Shown here: positions 26,576 through 37,358 of the stretch, piece after piece | Position numbering within the stretch: position 1 is the stretch's first letter | How the letters are laid out: every line of letters begins with the position of its first letter | NCBI GenBank assembly: GCA_963750495.1 | Contig: CAVVQV010000006.1 | Coordinates: 186,001 to 250,000 of the forward strand | Direction: 5' to 3' | Length of the DNA: 64,000 nt | Source of the DNA: JANLYC01 sp963750495 | GTDB lineage: Bacteria > Actinomycetota > Actinomycetes > Propionibacteriales > Nocardioidaceae | Program-made: the position numbers and the translations under genes | The notes under the pieces: generated by a model | Told to the model about the DNA's origin: nothing | Seen by the model: only the letters and a program-made list of their open reading frames with translations | Database searches by the model: none

Positions 26576-28460
26576 GACCACACTGACCGAACGTCTCCTC
26601 TACGAGACCGGCGTCAGCAACCACCTCGGCCGTGTCGATCACGGCGACACCATCACCGACGCGGACGCACTCGAGCGCCGGCGCGGCATCACGATCCGCT
26701 CCGCCGTGGTGGCGTTCACGATCGGTGAGCTCAAGGTGAACCTCATCGACACGCCTGGCCACTCCGACTTCGTCGCCGAGGTCGAGCGCGCCCTCGCCGT
26801 ACTGGACGGCGCCGTCCTCGTGGTGTCCGCGGTCGAAGGCGTGCAGTCGCAGACACGCGTCCTGATCCGCATCCTGGAACGTCTTCAGATCCCGTTCCTG
26901 ATCTTCGCGAACAAGATCGACAGGGTCGGAGCGGCGTACGAGCAGACGATGACCGCGATCCGGGCGGCTGTCACCGGTGACGCCGTCGCCCTCACCGCTC
27001 CGGTCGGGCTGGGGAGCCGGGCCGCGACTGTGGTGAGCAGGGGCGGTCCGGAGTTCGCCGGGCAGCTCACCGAGCTGCTTGCCGAGTACGACGACGACGT
27101 GCTGCGACGTTACGTCGAGGGTTCGCCGATGGACGAGCCAGCCATCTGGACGGCATTGGCACACCACACATCCAGCGGCCGACTGCACCCGGTCTGCTTC
27201 GGCTCGGCGCTGGCGGGCATCGGGGTCACTGACCTGATCGAGATGATCCCTCGCCTTCTCCCCGCCGCGGCCCCGGTGCCTTCCGCCGCGCTGCGGGCCA
27301 CGGTGTTCAAGGTCGAACGACCTGCCGCGGGCCACGCCGTCGCGTACGCACGTCTCTACGCCGGGACCCTGAACGCGCGCGACCACGTCAGCGTTCACCA
27401 CCGCTCGTCGACCGGAGTGCTCACCGAGCATCTGACGCTGGCCACCCACGTGGAGACGTTCCGCCACGGAGCCACCCCCACGCCCGAGACGGCGCACGCT
27501 GGAGACATCGTCACGATCAGCGGCTTGAACGACCTGGCGATCGGAGACCAGCTCGGTCGTTGGGACGCATCGCGCGGTGGCGGGTACTTTCCGCCGCCCG
27601 GCTTGGAGGCCGTCGTCCAGCCACGCGATCCCGAGGACCGACGCAGGCTGTTCGTCGCACTGCAACAGCTCTCGGAACAGGACCCGCTGATCGACGCTCG
27701 GCTGGACGGACTCGATCACGAGATCACCGTGAGCGTCTACGGCGAGGTCCAGAAGGAGGTCATCGCTTACCGGCTCGCGTCGGAGTACGGCGTCGCGGCC
27801 GACTTCCTGCCGACCCGCACGGTCTGCGTCGAGCGAGTGGCCGGCATCGGTGAGGGTCGAGACCAGGTCCGTACCGGGAACGCGTCGTTGGGGCTGCGGG
27901 TCGAACCCGGTCCGGTCGGGTCAGGGCTCGAGTACGTCATGGCGGTCGAGCGTGGCTACCTCCTTCCGTCGTTCCATGTCGCGATCGAGGAGGCCCTGCC
28001 CGCGGCACTGGAGCACGGCGTGTTCGGCTGGCGGGTGACCGACTGCCGGGTAACCCTCGTCCACGGGCGGTTCTGCGCCCCTACTCCCCCAGCGGGCTAC
28101 TACCGCGATCTCGCGACGACCGTGCTTGCCGCGGCCCTTGCGCAAGCGCGAACGACCGTGTGCACACCCGTCAGCGAGTTCGAGGCGGAGATCCCGGCGG
28201 CCGCGCTGCACCAGGTTTTGCAGCTACTGCACCTGCTGGGCGCTACGCCTGAACCGCCGGTGGTGTCCGGGTCACGCGGCCGGATCGCGGGCATGATGGC
28301 CACCGATCAGGTGGATCTTTGTCGGCGCCGTCTCCCCGGGCTCACCCAGGGAGATGGTCTGCTGCTCGTGTACCCCGCAGGCTACGCACCGGTGCTCGGT
28401 CCACCACCGATGCGCCACCCGCCCGTGCGCGTCCCCAAGGGGCCGGGTCCGGTCGGATAA
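26529..28460 (+). CDS. TetM/OtrA-like ribosomal protection GTPase
   Basis: The 643-residue protein is an EF-G-like GTPase. G1 is AHVDAGKTTL, G2 region RRRGITIRS, G3 DTPGHSDF and G4 NKID. Domains II to V follow, as in tetracycline ribosomal-protection proteins of about 640 residues. EF-G itself is near 700, so the size favours the protection family. The ATG at 26529 puts the GTPase domain at the N-terminus (MPTLNLGIVAHVDAGK). Whether it gives tetracycline resistance or is a housekeeping relative cannot be told from sequence alone. An overlapping leader ORF precedes it. It ends 11 bases before the methyltransferase gene. Confidence 0.87.
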   Translation: MPTLNLGIVAHVDAGKTTLTERLLYETGVSNHLGRVDHGDTITDADALERRRGITIRSAVVAFTIGELKVNLIDTPGHSDFVAEVERALAVLDGAVLVVSAVEGVQSQTRVLIRILERLQIPFLIFANKIDRVGAAYEQTMTAIRAAVTGDAVALTAPVGLGSRAATVVSRGGPEFAGQLTELLAEYDDDVLRRYVEGSPMDEPAIWTALAHHTSSGRLHPVCFGSALAGIGVTDLIEMIPRLLPAAAPVPSAALRATVFKVERPAAGHAVAYARLYAGTLNARDHVSVHHRSSTGVLTEHLTLATHVETFRHGATPTPETAHAGDIVTISGLNDLAIGDQLGRWDASRGGGYFPPPGLEAVVQPRDPEDRRRLFVALQQLSEQDPLIDARLDGLDHEITVSVYGEVQKEVIAYRLASEYGVAADFLPTRTVCVERVAGIGEGRDQVRTGNASLGLRVEPGPVGSGLEYVMAVERGYLLPSFHVAIEEALPAALEHGVFGWRVTDCRVTLVHGRFCAPTPPAGYYRDLATTVLAAALAQARTTVCTPVSEFEAEIPAAALHQVLQLLHLLGATPEPPVVSGSRGRIAGMMATDQVDLCRRRLPGLTQGDGLLLVYPAGYAPVLGPPPMRHPPVRVPKGPGPVG

Positions 28461-28471
28461 CCTCAGCAGAC

Positions 28472-29536
28472 ATGGATGCCGACGCCGCCAGCGACACGAA
28501 CGACGCCAGCGCCGCCGAGGAGATGGCCGCGCGGGCGGCCAGTTTCGGCTCTGTCGCGGCGGAGTACGCCGAGTTCCGCCCTGGCTACCCCGACGATGCC
28601 GTCGAGTGGCTCGTGGGACATGCTCCCGCGCAGGTGCTCGAGCTCGGAGCAGGCACCGGAAAGCTGACGGAGCGATTGGTGGCGATGGGCCACGACGTGA
28701 CGGCGACCGATCCGTCGGAGCAGATGCTGGACCTGTTGAGCAAGGCCGTCCCCCGTGCTCGGTGCACGACGTCCTCGGCGGAGGATCTCCCGATGGCCAA
28801 CGCGTCCTTCGACGTCGTCGTAGCCGCTCAGGCCTTCCACTGGTTCGACCATGAACGTGCGCTCCCTGAGATCGCCCGGGTCTTGCGGCCGGGCGGCGTG
28901 CTCGCCCTGGTGTGGAACAGGGCCGACCAGAAGGTGCCGTGGGTTCGCAAGGTGTTCACCCTGATCGGGTGGGGCGGAGACGACGCCGACCACGATCCGG
29001 TGGCCGACTCGGACCTGTTCGCTCCGAGTGCCAGCCGCCTGATGCGCCACTGGCAGTCGATGGATCGCCGGTCCCTGCTCGGGTTCTGTTCGTCGCAGTC
29101 GGCGGTGGCCACGATGAGCGAGAGCCGCCGCCGCGAGGTCCTCGATCAGGTCGGGGCGATCTACGACTCGTACGGACGCGGGCCCGACGGAATGCTGCTG
29201 CCGTGGAACACCTACTGCTACCGGGCCAAGGTGCTGGCGCAGACCCAGGGCCGCGGCGGCTCGGGCGACCGGCTCACCGACCCACCTGTCGACCATCCGC
29301 TCGACCCGTTCCACCCGGGCACCCCCGGCCAGCCCGGGGCACCCGGTCACCCACGTCGCGCCGGCCAGTCCGGCAACCTCAGGTACGGCGCCAACGCCGG
29401 CAGGTCCGGCAACCTCAGGGACGGCGCCAACGCCGGCAGGTCCGGCAACCTCAGGGACGGCGCCCAGTCCGGGTCGAACGATGACACCGTCGACGAGGAC
29501 GACCTGGACGACGGCCTCCTCGTCGACTTCCGCTGA
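28472..29536 (+). CDS. class I SAM-dependent methyltransferase with repeat tail
   Basis: The 354-residue protein has a Rossmann methyltransferase domain: motif I VLELGAGTGKLTERL, acidic motif II region VTATDPSEQM, motif IV FDVVVAAQAFHWF and post-motif RVLRPGGVLALVW. This is UbiE/Coq5-like, acting on a small molecule not identifiable here. After about residue 265 comes a low-complexity Pro/Gly/His linker, three 12-residue repeats of the form AGRSGNLRDGAN, and a very acidic end (DDTVDEDDLDDG). The tail is unusual and probably disordered. The gene is likely co-transcribed with the TetM-like gene. Confidence 0.87.
   Translation: MDADAASDTNDASAAEEMAARAASFGSVAAEYAEFRPGYPDDAVEWLVGHAPAQVLELGAGTGKLTERLVAMGHDVTATDPSEQMLDLLSKAVPRARCTTSSAEDLPMANASFDVVVAAQAFHWFDHERALPEIARVLRPGGVLALVWNRADQKVPWVRKVFTLIGWGGDDADHDPVADSDLFAPSASRLMRHWQSMDRRSLLGFCSSQSAVATMSESRRREVLDQVGAIYDSYGRGPDGMLLPWNTYCYRAKVLAQTQGRGGSGDRLTDPPVDHPLDPFHPGTPGQPGAPGHPRRAGQSGNLRYGANAGRSGNLRDGANAGRSGNLRDGAQSGSNDDTVDEDDLDDGLLVDFR
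29360..29467 (+). repeat. 36-bp tandem repeat inside the methyltransferase gene
   Basis: Three contiguous 36-bp units start at 29360, 29396 and 29432. Units 2 and 3 differ only at their ends, and unit 1 has a few substitutions. They encode the SGNLRDGANAG-type repeats and keep the frame. Confidence 0.93.
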
Positions 29537-29578
29537 CCATTCCTCCACCTACCCCATCTCTGCAGCTGACCCTCCGCG

Positions 29579-29620
29579 TTTGCCTAGTTCACAAGCCAGG
29601 TGGCTGCTGAACTAGGCAGA
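29579..29620. repeat. dispersed palindromic repeat, copy 1
   Basis: The left arm TTTGCCTAGTTCACAAGCCA is followed by a 2-base spacer and an inverted arm with three mismatches. It lies between the convergent methyltransferase and GNAT genes. The flank after it (to about 29665) also resembles the flank of copy 2. This is the most decayed of three copies. Confidence 0.85.
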
Positions 29621-29703
29621 TTTCCCTTGCGGACAACGGTTTTGCCTTGCTCACCTGGCGAACCGAGCCCCACCAGACCACCCCGGCCCGCTCGCTGACT
29701 CCC

Positions 29704-30135
29704 TCACGGCGTACGACGCATGGGCAGATGGGGTATGCCGTCGTCGAGATAGTCCGGCCCCGTCCGGACAAAGCCGAGCCGCGTGTACCAAGCCTCGAGA
29801 TAGGTCTGCGCGTCCAACACGACCACCCGCCCACCGAGATCGCCCATCGCCTGACCCATCAGCCGCCCGGCCAGCCCGGCCGACCGGTGCGACCGCGCCA
29901 CGCAGACGCGCCCGATCCGCGCGGACCCGTCCGGCTCGTCGAGGACCCGCAGGCACGCCACGGGTCGTCCACCGTCCACCGCGAACACGTGCCGCGTCCC
30001 AGGCTCGAGGTCGCGGCCATCCAGATCGGGGTAGACGCATTCCTGCTCGACCACGAACACCGCCGACCGCAGCTCCCACAGGCGATAAGCCGTCACCGAG
30101 TCCAGCTCCTCGAACGTCTGACTCAAGAGGTCCAC
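29704..30135 (-). CDS. ElaA-like GNAT acetyltransferase
   Basis: This 143-residue GNAT protein has the ElaA-type opening TAYRLWELRSAVFVVEQECVYPDLDG. The acetyl-CoA loop is RSHRSAGLAGRLMGQA (Q/R-x-x-G-x-G/A-like), and YTRLGFVRTGPDYLDDGIPH closes the fold as in ElaA. The substrate is unknown. The GTG at 30135 gives the family's usual length; a TTG three codons in is possible. It is divergent from the DUF952 gene. Confidence 0.87.
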   Translation of the reverse strand: MDLLSQTFEELDSVTAYRLWELRSAVFVVEQECVYPDLDGRDLEPGTRHVFAVDGGRPVACLRVLDEPDGSARIGRVCVARSHRSAGLAGRLMGQAMGDLGGRVVVLDAQTYLEAWYTRLGFVRTGPDYLDDGIPHLPMRRTP

Positions 30136-30182
30136 ACCACCAGTGTCACGGACGCCAGTCGACCAGGTGGCACAGTGATCGC

Positions 30183-30530
30183 GTGCTGATCTTCCACGCT
30201 GCGCTTCCCGACGACTGGGCCGCCGCCAAGCGCGACGGGCGCTACGAGACGTCAACGCGCGGCGCGACTCTCGACCAGGTCGGGTTCATCCACGCCAGCC
30301 AGGCAAGCCAGCTGGTGCCCGTCCTCAACGCCTTCTACGCCGACCTCGACGAGCTCGTGCTGCTGCACATCGACACCGATCGGCTCGCGTCTCCGTGGCG
30401 GCTCGACGGCGTACCGGGCTCCGACGAGCCGTTCCCCCACATCTACGGCCCCCTCGACATCGACGCCGTCATCGAGATAACCACCATTCGTCGTCAGGCG
30501 GAAGGCTGGACCCTGCCTCACCACTGCTGA
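30183..30530 (+). CDS. DUF952 family protein
   Basis: The 115-residue protein begins VLIFHAALPDDWAAAKRDG and contains GFIHASQASQLVPV and PHIYGPLDIDAV, the signature blocks of DUF952, a small cytoplasmic family without an assigned reaction. The GTG start at 30183 has a weak GGTGG upstream. It is probably transcribed alone. Confidence 0.85.
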   Translation: MLIFHAALPDDWAAAKRDGRYETSTRGATLDQVGFIHASQASQLVPVLNAFYADLDELVLLHIDTDRLASPWRLDGVPGSDEPFPHIYGPLDIDAVIEITTIRRQAEGWTLPHHC

Positions 30531-30654
30531 CCCATCAGCAACAGCCTCCCGACCTCGGCCAGGTGGGCACGTATGCGAGTCATGCGAAGTCGTGACAACG
30601 CCCCTACAATCCCGTCGTAACGGCAGTCATCACCCGCGACCCCGAGGTGGAGGC

Positions 30655-31002
30655 ATGAGCGAAGAGACGGCACGCGTCCGACAGACCCACCACGCGATCT
30701 ACCGCGAACTCCACGCCAGCGAGGACTTCCAAGTTCTGCGTGGGCGTTACCGGAGCTTCGCGATCCCCTGGACCATCGCCTTCCTGGTCTGGTACCTGCT
30801 CTACGTCATCTGCAGCAACTGGGCGACCGGCTTCATGAGCACCGACATCGTGGGCAACATCAACGTGGCCCTCATCTTCGGACTCCTGCAGTTCGCCTCG
30901 ACGTTCTTCATTGCCTGGCTGTACTCCCGGCACGCCACTCGTGAGCTCGATCCGATCGCAGAGCGGCTCGAGGCGGCCTACACGAAGGAGACCAGCCGAT
31001 GA
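30655..31002 (+). CDS. DUF485 membrane protein (YjcH-like)
   Basis: The 115-residue protein has two membrane helices (about 38-58 and 70-92) after the DUF485 opening VLRGRYRSFAIPWTIAFL. It overlaps the symporter gene as ATGA. DUF485 proteins accompany ActP-type acetate permeases (yjcH-actP in E. coli) and may assist their assembly. GGTGGAGG is 4-8 bases before the ATG. Confidence 0.9.
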   Translation: MSEETARVRQTHHAIYRELHASEDFQVLRGRYRSFAIPWTIAFLVWYLLYVICSNWATGFMSTDIVGNINVALIFGLLQFASTFFIAWLYSRHATRELDPIAERLEAAYTKETSR

Positions 31003-32660
31003 GCATCACCGGTTCGACGACCCTTGCAGCAGGCTCCAGCCACCAAGGCCTGACCGCGTCCCTGTTCATCGCGGTCGTGATCGTCACGGTCGGGATCACC
31101 TTCTGGGCCAGCCGGCAGAACCGCAGCGCCGCCGACTACTACGCAGGCGGTCGTTCCTTCACTGGCTCGCAGAACGGGCTCGCCGTCGCCGGCGACTACA
31201 TGTCTGCGGCATCGTTCCTCGGCATCTCAGGGGCAATTGCGCTGTCCGGGTACGACGGCTTCCTCTACTCGATCGGTTTCCTGGTGGCCTGGCTGGTCGC
31301 TCTGCTGCTCGTCGCGGAACTGCTGCGCAACTCCGGTCGCTTCACGATGGCCGATCAGCTGGCCTACCGCATGCGTCAGACGCCGGTCCGTACGGCGGCA
31401 GCCACCTCGACCGTCGTGGTCTCGATCTTCTATCTGCTCGCCCAGATGGTCGGCGCCGGCGCGCTCGTGACCCTGCTGCTGGGCGTCACGAGCGAGAGCG
31501 CCAAGAACTGGGTGATCGTCGGCGTCGGACTGCTGATGATCTTCTACGTCACCGTGGGTGGCATGAAGGGCACCACGTGGGTCCAGATCGTCAAGGCCGT
31601 GTTGCTCATGACGGGCACGATCCTCATCACGTTCCTGGTGCTGCTGCACTTCCACTTCAACATCTCGGAGATGCTCGGCGCCGCCGTCGACAAGACGGGA
31701 AAGCCGAACTTCCTCGACCCAGGCCTCAAGTACGGCGTCAGCACGACCGCCAAGATCGATTTCGTCTCACTCGGCCTGGCGCTCGTGCTGGGTACTGCCG
31801 GCCTTCCCCACATCCTGATCCGCTTCTACACGGTGCCGACGGCCCAGACCGCCCGGACATCGGTGCTGTGGGCCATCGGCCTCATCGGCTTCTTCTATCT
31901 CATGACGCTGGTGCTCGGCTTCGGCGCCGCCGCCCTGCTCGACACCGGCCCCGAGAGCGCGGTAGGCACCAGCAAGGGAAACCTGGCCTCTCCGCTGCTC
32001 GCTGAGGAGGTCGGCGGAGGTGCCGGCTCACTGGGTGGAGCGATCCTGCTCGCCTTGATAGCGGCGGTGGCCTTCGCCACGATCCTGGCCGTCGTGGCAG
32101 GCCTCACTCTGACGTCGGCGTCGTCGGTGGCGCACGACATCTACGGCAACGTCATCAAGAAGGGTCAGGCCACCGACAAGGAGGAGGTCAACGTCGCGCG
32201 GGGGGCGGCGTTCGTCATCGGGTTCATCGCGATCCTGCTTGCGATCCCGTCGCAGAAGCTCAACATCGCATTTCTGGTGGCGCTCGCCTTTGCCGTCGCT
32301 GCATCCGCCAACCTGCCGTCGCTGATCTACAACCTGTTCTGGCGCCGATTCAACACCCGTGGAGCGGTCTGGAGCATCTACGGAGGACTGGTGTCGTCAG
32401 TCGCTCTGGTCTTCTTCTCCCCCGTGGTCTCGGGGAAGGTCGACCCGCTCACCGGCGAGAGCGCCTCCCTCTTCGGGCTCGGTACCGACTTCAGCTGGTT
32501 CCCGCTCGAAAACCCCGGAATCGTCTCGATCCCCATTGGTTTCCTCCTGGGTTACCTCGGGACGATCTCGTCCCGTGAGACCGCGTCCGAGGATTGGTAC
32601 GACGAGCTCGAGGTGCGCTCCCTGACCGGTGCCGGCGCCGAGAAGGCGATCGCCCACTGA
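30999..32660 (+). CDS. actP: cation/acetate symporter, ActP-like (SSS family)
   Basis: The 553-residue sodium:solute symporter has about 13 membrane helices. The family signature region SADYYAGGRSFTGSQNG-LAVAGDYMSAASFLG is near residues 45-75, and a second conserved block TAGLPHILIRFYTVP follows. With the DUF485 partner upstream and acs 110 bases downstream, the substrate is most likely acetate or a related short carboxylate. The ATG overlaps the preceding stop. Confidence 0.92.
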   Translation: MSITGSTTLAAGSSHQGLTASLFIAVVIVTVGITFWASRQNRSAADYYAGGRSFTGSQNGLAVAGDYMSAASFLGISGAIALSGYDGFLYSIGFLVAWLVALLLVAELLRNSGRFTMADQLAYRMRQTPVRTAAATSTVVVSIFYLLAQMVGAGALVTLLLGVTSESAKNWVIVGVGLLMIFYVTVGGMKGTTWVQIVKAVLLMTGTILITFLVLLHFHFNISEMLGAAVDKTGKPNFLDPGLKYGVSTTAKIDFVSLGLALVLGTAGLPHILIRFYTVPTAQTARTSVLWAIGLIGFFYLMTLVLGFGAAALLDTGPESAVGTSKGNLASPLLAEEVGGGAGSLGGAILLALIAAVAFATILAVVAGLTLTSASSVAHDIYGNVIKKGQATDKEEVNVARGAAFVIGFIAILLAIPSQKLNIAFLVALAFAVAASANLPSLIYNLFWRRFNTRGAVWSIYGGLVSSVALVFFSPVVSGKVDPLTGESASLFGLGTDFSWFPLENPGIVSIPIGFLLGYLGTISSRETASEDWYDELEVRSLTGAGAEKAIAH

Positions 32661-32769
32661 CCGGCAGATACCACGGCCGAGCAGGTACAACGGGTCAGGC
32701 AGGACCGTTGCACCTCACGAGTGCTGGCCTACGGTTGTCAGGCAACCATCGGCATGCTGAGGTGATCTT

Positions 32770-34767
<1,998 letters not shown>

Positions 34768-34775
34768 CCGCGTGT

Positions 34776-35012
34776 TCAGTCCGTCGAGAAGCGTTCCCAG
34801 GCAGCCTGTCGGCTCACGCCCAGTGCAGACCCGATCTCGTCCCAGCTCAGGCCGCGCTTCCGCGCAGCCTTGACCGCCTTTCGCTGCCATCGGTCCAGGC
34901 TGCGGCTGCCTTCTCGGATGCCGGCGATGAGCTTGAGCGGATCAGCACGCCAGTCACCGGCGATCGTCAGAGTTGTCTCAACGCGTACTTCTTCGGCCAT
35001 CGACTCGTCCAT
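34776..35012 (-). CDS. small helix-turn-helix protein
   Basis: The 78-residue protein has a C-terminal helix-turn-helix, GLSWDEIGSALGVSRQAAWERF, preceded by basic helices. It is probably a DNA-binding regulator. The ATG at 35012 has no ribosome binding site and coincides with the predicted transcription start, so the mRNA may be leaderless; an ATG four codons in is an alternative. Two matching 18-bp imperfect palindromes overlap its promoter, suggesting autorepression. It converges with acs (8-base gap). The regulon is unknown. Confidence 0.75.
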   Translation of the reverse strand: MDESMAEEVRVETTLTIAGDWRADPLKLIAGIREGSRSLDRWQRKAVKAARKRGLSWDEIGSALGVSRQAAWERFSTD

Positions 35013-35013
35013 G

Positions 35014-35060
35014 CGTCAAGAATCCTTGACAACCCTGCGCCATGTCAAGGAACCCTGACA
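35014..35060 (-). promoter_or_regulatory. promoter with two tandem operators
   Basis: On the minus strand TTGACA (35048-35043), an 18-base spacer and GATTCT (35024-35019) form a sigma-70 type promoter with a start at or next to the ATG at 35012. Two copies of an 18-bp imperfect palindrome, TGTCAGGGTTCCTTGACA (35060-35043) and TGTCAAGGATTCTTGACG (35031-35014), cover the -35 and -10 and are 29 bp apart centre to centre. Both fit TGTCARGGNTTCYTTGACR. Confidence 0.7.
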
Positions 35061-35100
35061 CACCCGCTCGACCGTGGCCGCGCCGAAACCACTCTGATCG

Positions 35101-35649
35101 TCACAGCGACCGCTCTCCCGGTTCGTGCTCCGTGACCATCGGCTCGGCCAGGAAGGCAGCGAGCTCCGGTGCGAGCTGCCTCAGCCGCATCAGCGCGTGC
35201 TTCGTCTGCGACTTCACGGTGCCGAGCCCGACGCCGAGTGCAGCCGCAGTCTGGACCTCCGTCAGGTCCTCGTAGAAGCGCAGCACCAGGACCGTCCGCT
35301 GCTTCGGGGTCAGTCGTGCCAGTGCAGTCTCCAGCGTGACCCGGGACTCCACGTCGGCCCGGTCATCCGGCCGATGGAGGCGCCCGTCGGGCAATGAGCC
35401 GGTCAGGACCTCCGCGGGCCGGCGTCGACGCCAGCGCGAGACGTTCTCGTTGTACATGATGCGGCGTACGTAGGGCTCCGGCCGGTGCTCGATCCGCTTC
35501 CACACCTTCGCTGCCTTGAACAGTGCGGTCTGGACGAGATCCTCCGCGTCGTGGTGGTTGCTGGTCAGCAGGTATGCCGTGTGCGACAAGGACCCGATGC
35601 GCGCGGTCACGAAATCGGTGAACCCCTGCTCCTCGTCACTCCACGACAT
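35101..35649 (-). CDS. SigE-family (SACE-type) ECF sigma factor
   Basis: The 182-residue protein has region 2 (TAYLLTSNHHDAEDLVQTALFKAAKVW) and region 4 (LTPKQRTVLVLRFYEDLTEVQTAAALGVGLGTVKSQ) with a typical HTH. It is in the subfamily often called SigE in Streptomyces annotations, usually controlled by membrane-anchored partners. The ATG at 35649 is likely; a GTG five codons upstream is possible. A membrane-anchored beta-propeller protein is encoded 103 bases upstream on the same strand and may be its regulator. Confidence 0.87.
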   Translation of the reverse strand: MSWSDEEQGFTDFVTARIGSLSHTAYLLTSNHHDAEDLVQTALFKAAKVWKRIEHRPEPYVRRIMYNENVSRWRRRRPAEVLTGSLPDGRLHRPDDRADVESRVTLETALARLTPKQRTVLVLRFYEDLTEVQTAAALGVGLGTVKSQTKHALMRLRQLAPELAAFLAEPMVTEHEPGERSL

Positions 35650-35751
35650 GACGCTGTTCCACACCTCCCCCGGCGCTGAGGAAGCCCATGTGGCTGAAGG
35701 TTCGGTCGACCGGTCGCTCGCTGCTTCAGCCACAACGCCACCACGTGTCGC

Positions 35752-37170
35752 TCATCGTGCCATCCCGGCGAGCGCGAAGGTGGCTCGCCGCTCCCTGCGC
35801 CGACCAACGACGACACGTCCGACAACGGCGCAGACCGCGAGGACGACGACGGCAACGATCCCGGTGACGACCCTCGGGTCCCACGGACTCGGTGGCTTGA
35901 CCCCGGCGCGCAACGGCCGGTCGAGATAGTCGGTCGCCACCTGAAGTGTCGAAGGGGACCCGGTCTCGGTGTTGAGCGTGATGAACGACCGACTCGTGCC
36001 GGTGTCGGCGTCGACGGCGAGGAGGTCAAAGCCGCCTGAGCCACCCGGCACCGGCGAAGTGGGCGACCCCAACACGATCAGCGTCGAGTCGTCAACCCAC
36101 CCCACCACCTCCTCGGGGTACCGAATGCCGCCGACCCGGGTGACGCTCGCGCTCGCGGATCCGCTGGGCTGCAGCCGCGAGACGAGCACACCACCGGAAC
36201 GTTGTCCAGAGCTGTCCAAGGCCGCCGCTAGACGACCGTCGGGGCTGACCATGAGGTGTTGGTCGAGTTCGCCGCGCACCCGTTCAGTCGTGATGCTGCC
36301 GTCGCCGGGCGCCACGGTCACCATCGTCCGTCCCACCCGGGTCACGAAGCCGCCGGGTCCCCTGCCGAAGTGCGCAAACCCGAACGCGTGCGGTCGGCCC
36401 GGCGGCGTGGAGATCTGGCGCACCTCGTCGTCGGCAGCGTTCCACAACGCGACCGGCCATGCGGTTGCCGAGTTCGGGTGATCGATGTCCCGCTCCCCCG
36501 CGCTGACCAGCAGGATCTGGCTGTCCGGCGACCAGATCAGCTGCTCGGGCGCAAGCCCTCCCGGCAGATCGAGAGTGTGCCGCGCGACGTCGCCTGTCGT
36601 GGTGTCGTACGACGCCCACCCCACGATCCGCGCTCGACTCTCTCCCGGCGCTGGACCTCCCCGGAGCCAGTAGGCCAGCCGCGTCCCGTCCGGTGAGAGG
36701 GCGAGGGGTACCGCGAACGAGCCGGCGAGCGGGGCCATGTCCGGGAGGTCGACATACCGGTACTCGCCCGTCACCGCGCTCACCCCGAACCAGGAGCTCT
36801 CTGTCTGGTTCCACGACGTCCTGCGCTCGGTCGCGACGTTGACCACGGCAAGCGGACCAGGGGAACCCAGCTCCGCTGTTCCCTTGATCCAAGGGCTCGG
36901 CGTCCATACCTGGTCGGGAAGCAGGAGGTCGCTGTCGCCGTACGACGCCGGCTGCGTGACCTGCCGACCGCCCGGCTCGAGGCCGCCGTGCATCCACAGC
37001 ACGCTCAGGCCCGCCAGCACGAGCACCAGAGCAAGGCTGGACCCGATCAGCTGTCGGACCCGGCGGGCCTGCCGGGCCCGCTGCCAGGTCGATGCCGACG
37101 GAGTCACCGTGGGACCGCGCTCGGCGATCTCCCGCAGCGCCTCCCGTAGCGGGTCGGACTGACCAGACAC
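35752..37170 (-). CDS. membrane-anchored beta-propeller-like protein next to sigma factor
   Basis: The 472-residue protein has a short cytoplasmic N-terminal helix (SGQSDPLREALREIAERG), a membrane helix (about 41-60), and a large extracellular domain with repeated strands such as LALSPDGTRLAYWL, LIWSPDSQILLVSAG and MVSPDGRLAAALDS. These are PD40/WD40-like propeller blades. A second helix near 435-455 and a basic tail end the protein. The layout suits a sensor/anti-sigma protein for the adjacent sigma factor, but no zinc anti-sigma motif is present. The GTG at 37170 has AAGGAGG five bases upstream. Confidence 0.75.
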   Translation of the reverse strand: MSGQSDPLREALREIAERGPTVTPSASTWQRARQARRVRQLIGSSLALVLVLAGLSVLWMHGGLEPGGRQVTQPASYGDSDLLLPDQVWTPSPWIKGTAELGSPGPLAVVNVATERRTSWNQTESSWFGVSAVTGEYRYVDLPDMAPLAGSFAVPLALSPDGTRLAYWLRGGPAPGESRARIVGWASYDTTTGDVARHTLDLPGGLAPEQLIWSPDSQILLVSAGERDIDHPNSATAWPVALWNAADDEVRQISTPPGRPHAFGFAHFGRGPGGFVTRVGRTMVTVAPGDGSITTERVRGELDQHLMVSPDGRLAAALDSSGQRSGGVLVSRLQPSGSASASVTRVGGIRYPEEVVGWVDDSTLIVLGSPTSPVPGGSGGFDLLAVDADTGTSRSFITLNTETGSPSTLQVATDYLDRPLRAGVKPPSPWDPRVVTGIVAVVVLAVCAVVGRVVVGRRRERRATFALAGMAR

Positions 37171-37358
37171 GTGGCCTCCTTCGTCAGGTCCTCGCGACAT
37201 TGGGACCCGCACAACGAATCTGTTCACTCATACGCTGGCTGCCCCCGTTCCGGAGGGAGGTCGGTATGGTGGCCGTGCGCAGAATTGCGCGCGGTGAGCC
37301 GGGAAGTCTGGTCGGCGGCGTCGTAGTTGCGCCCGAACGCCAACGGACAAGGAGGCTC

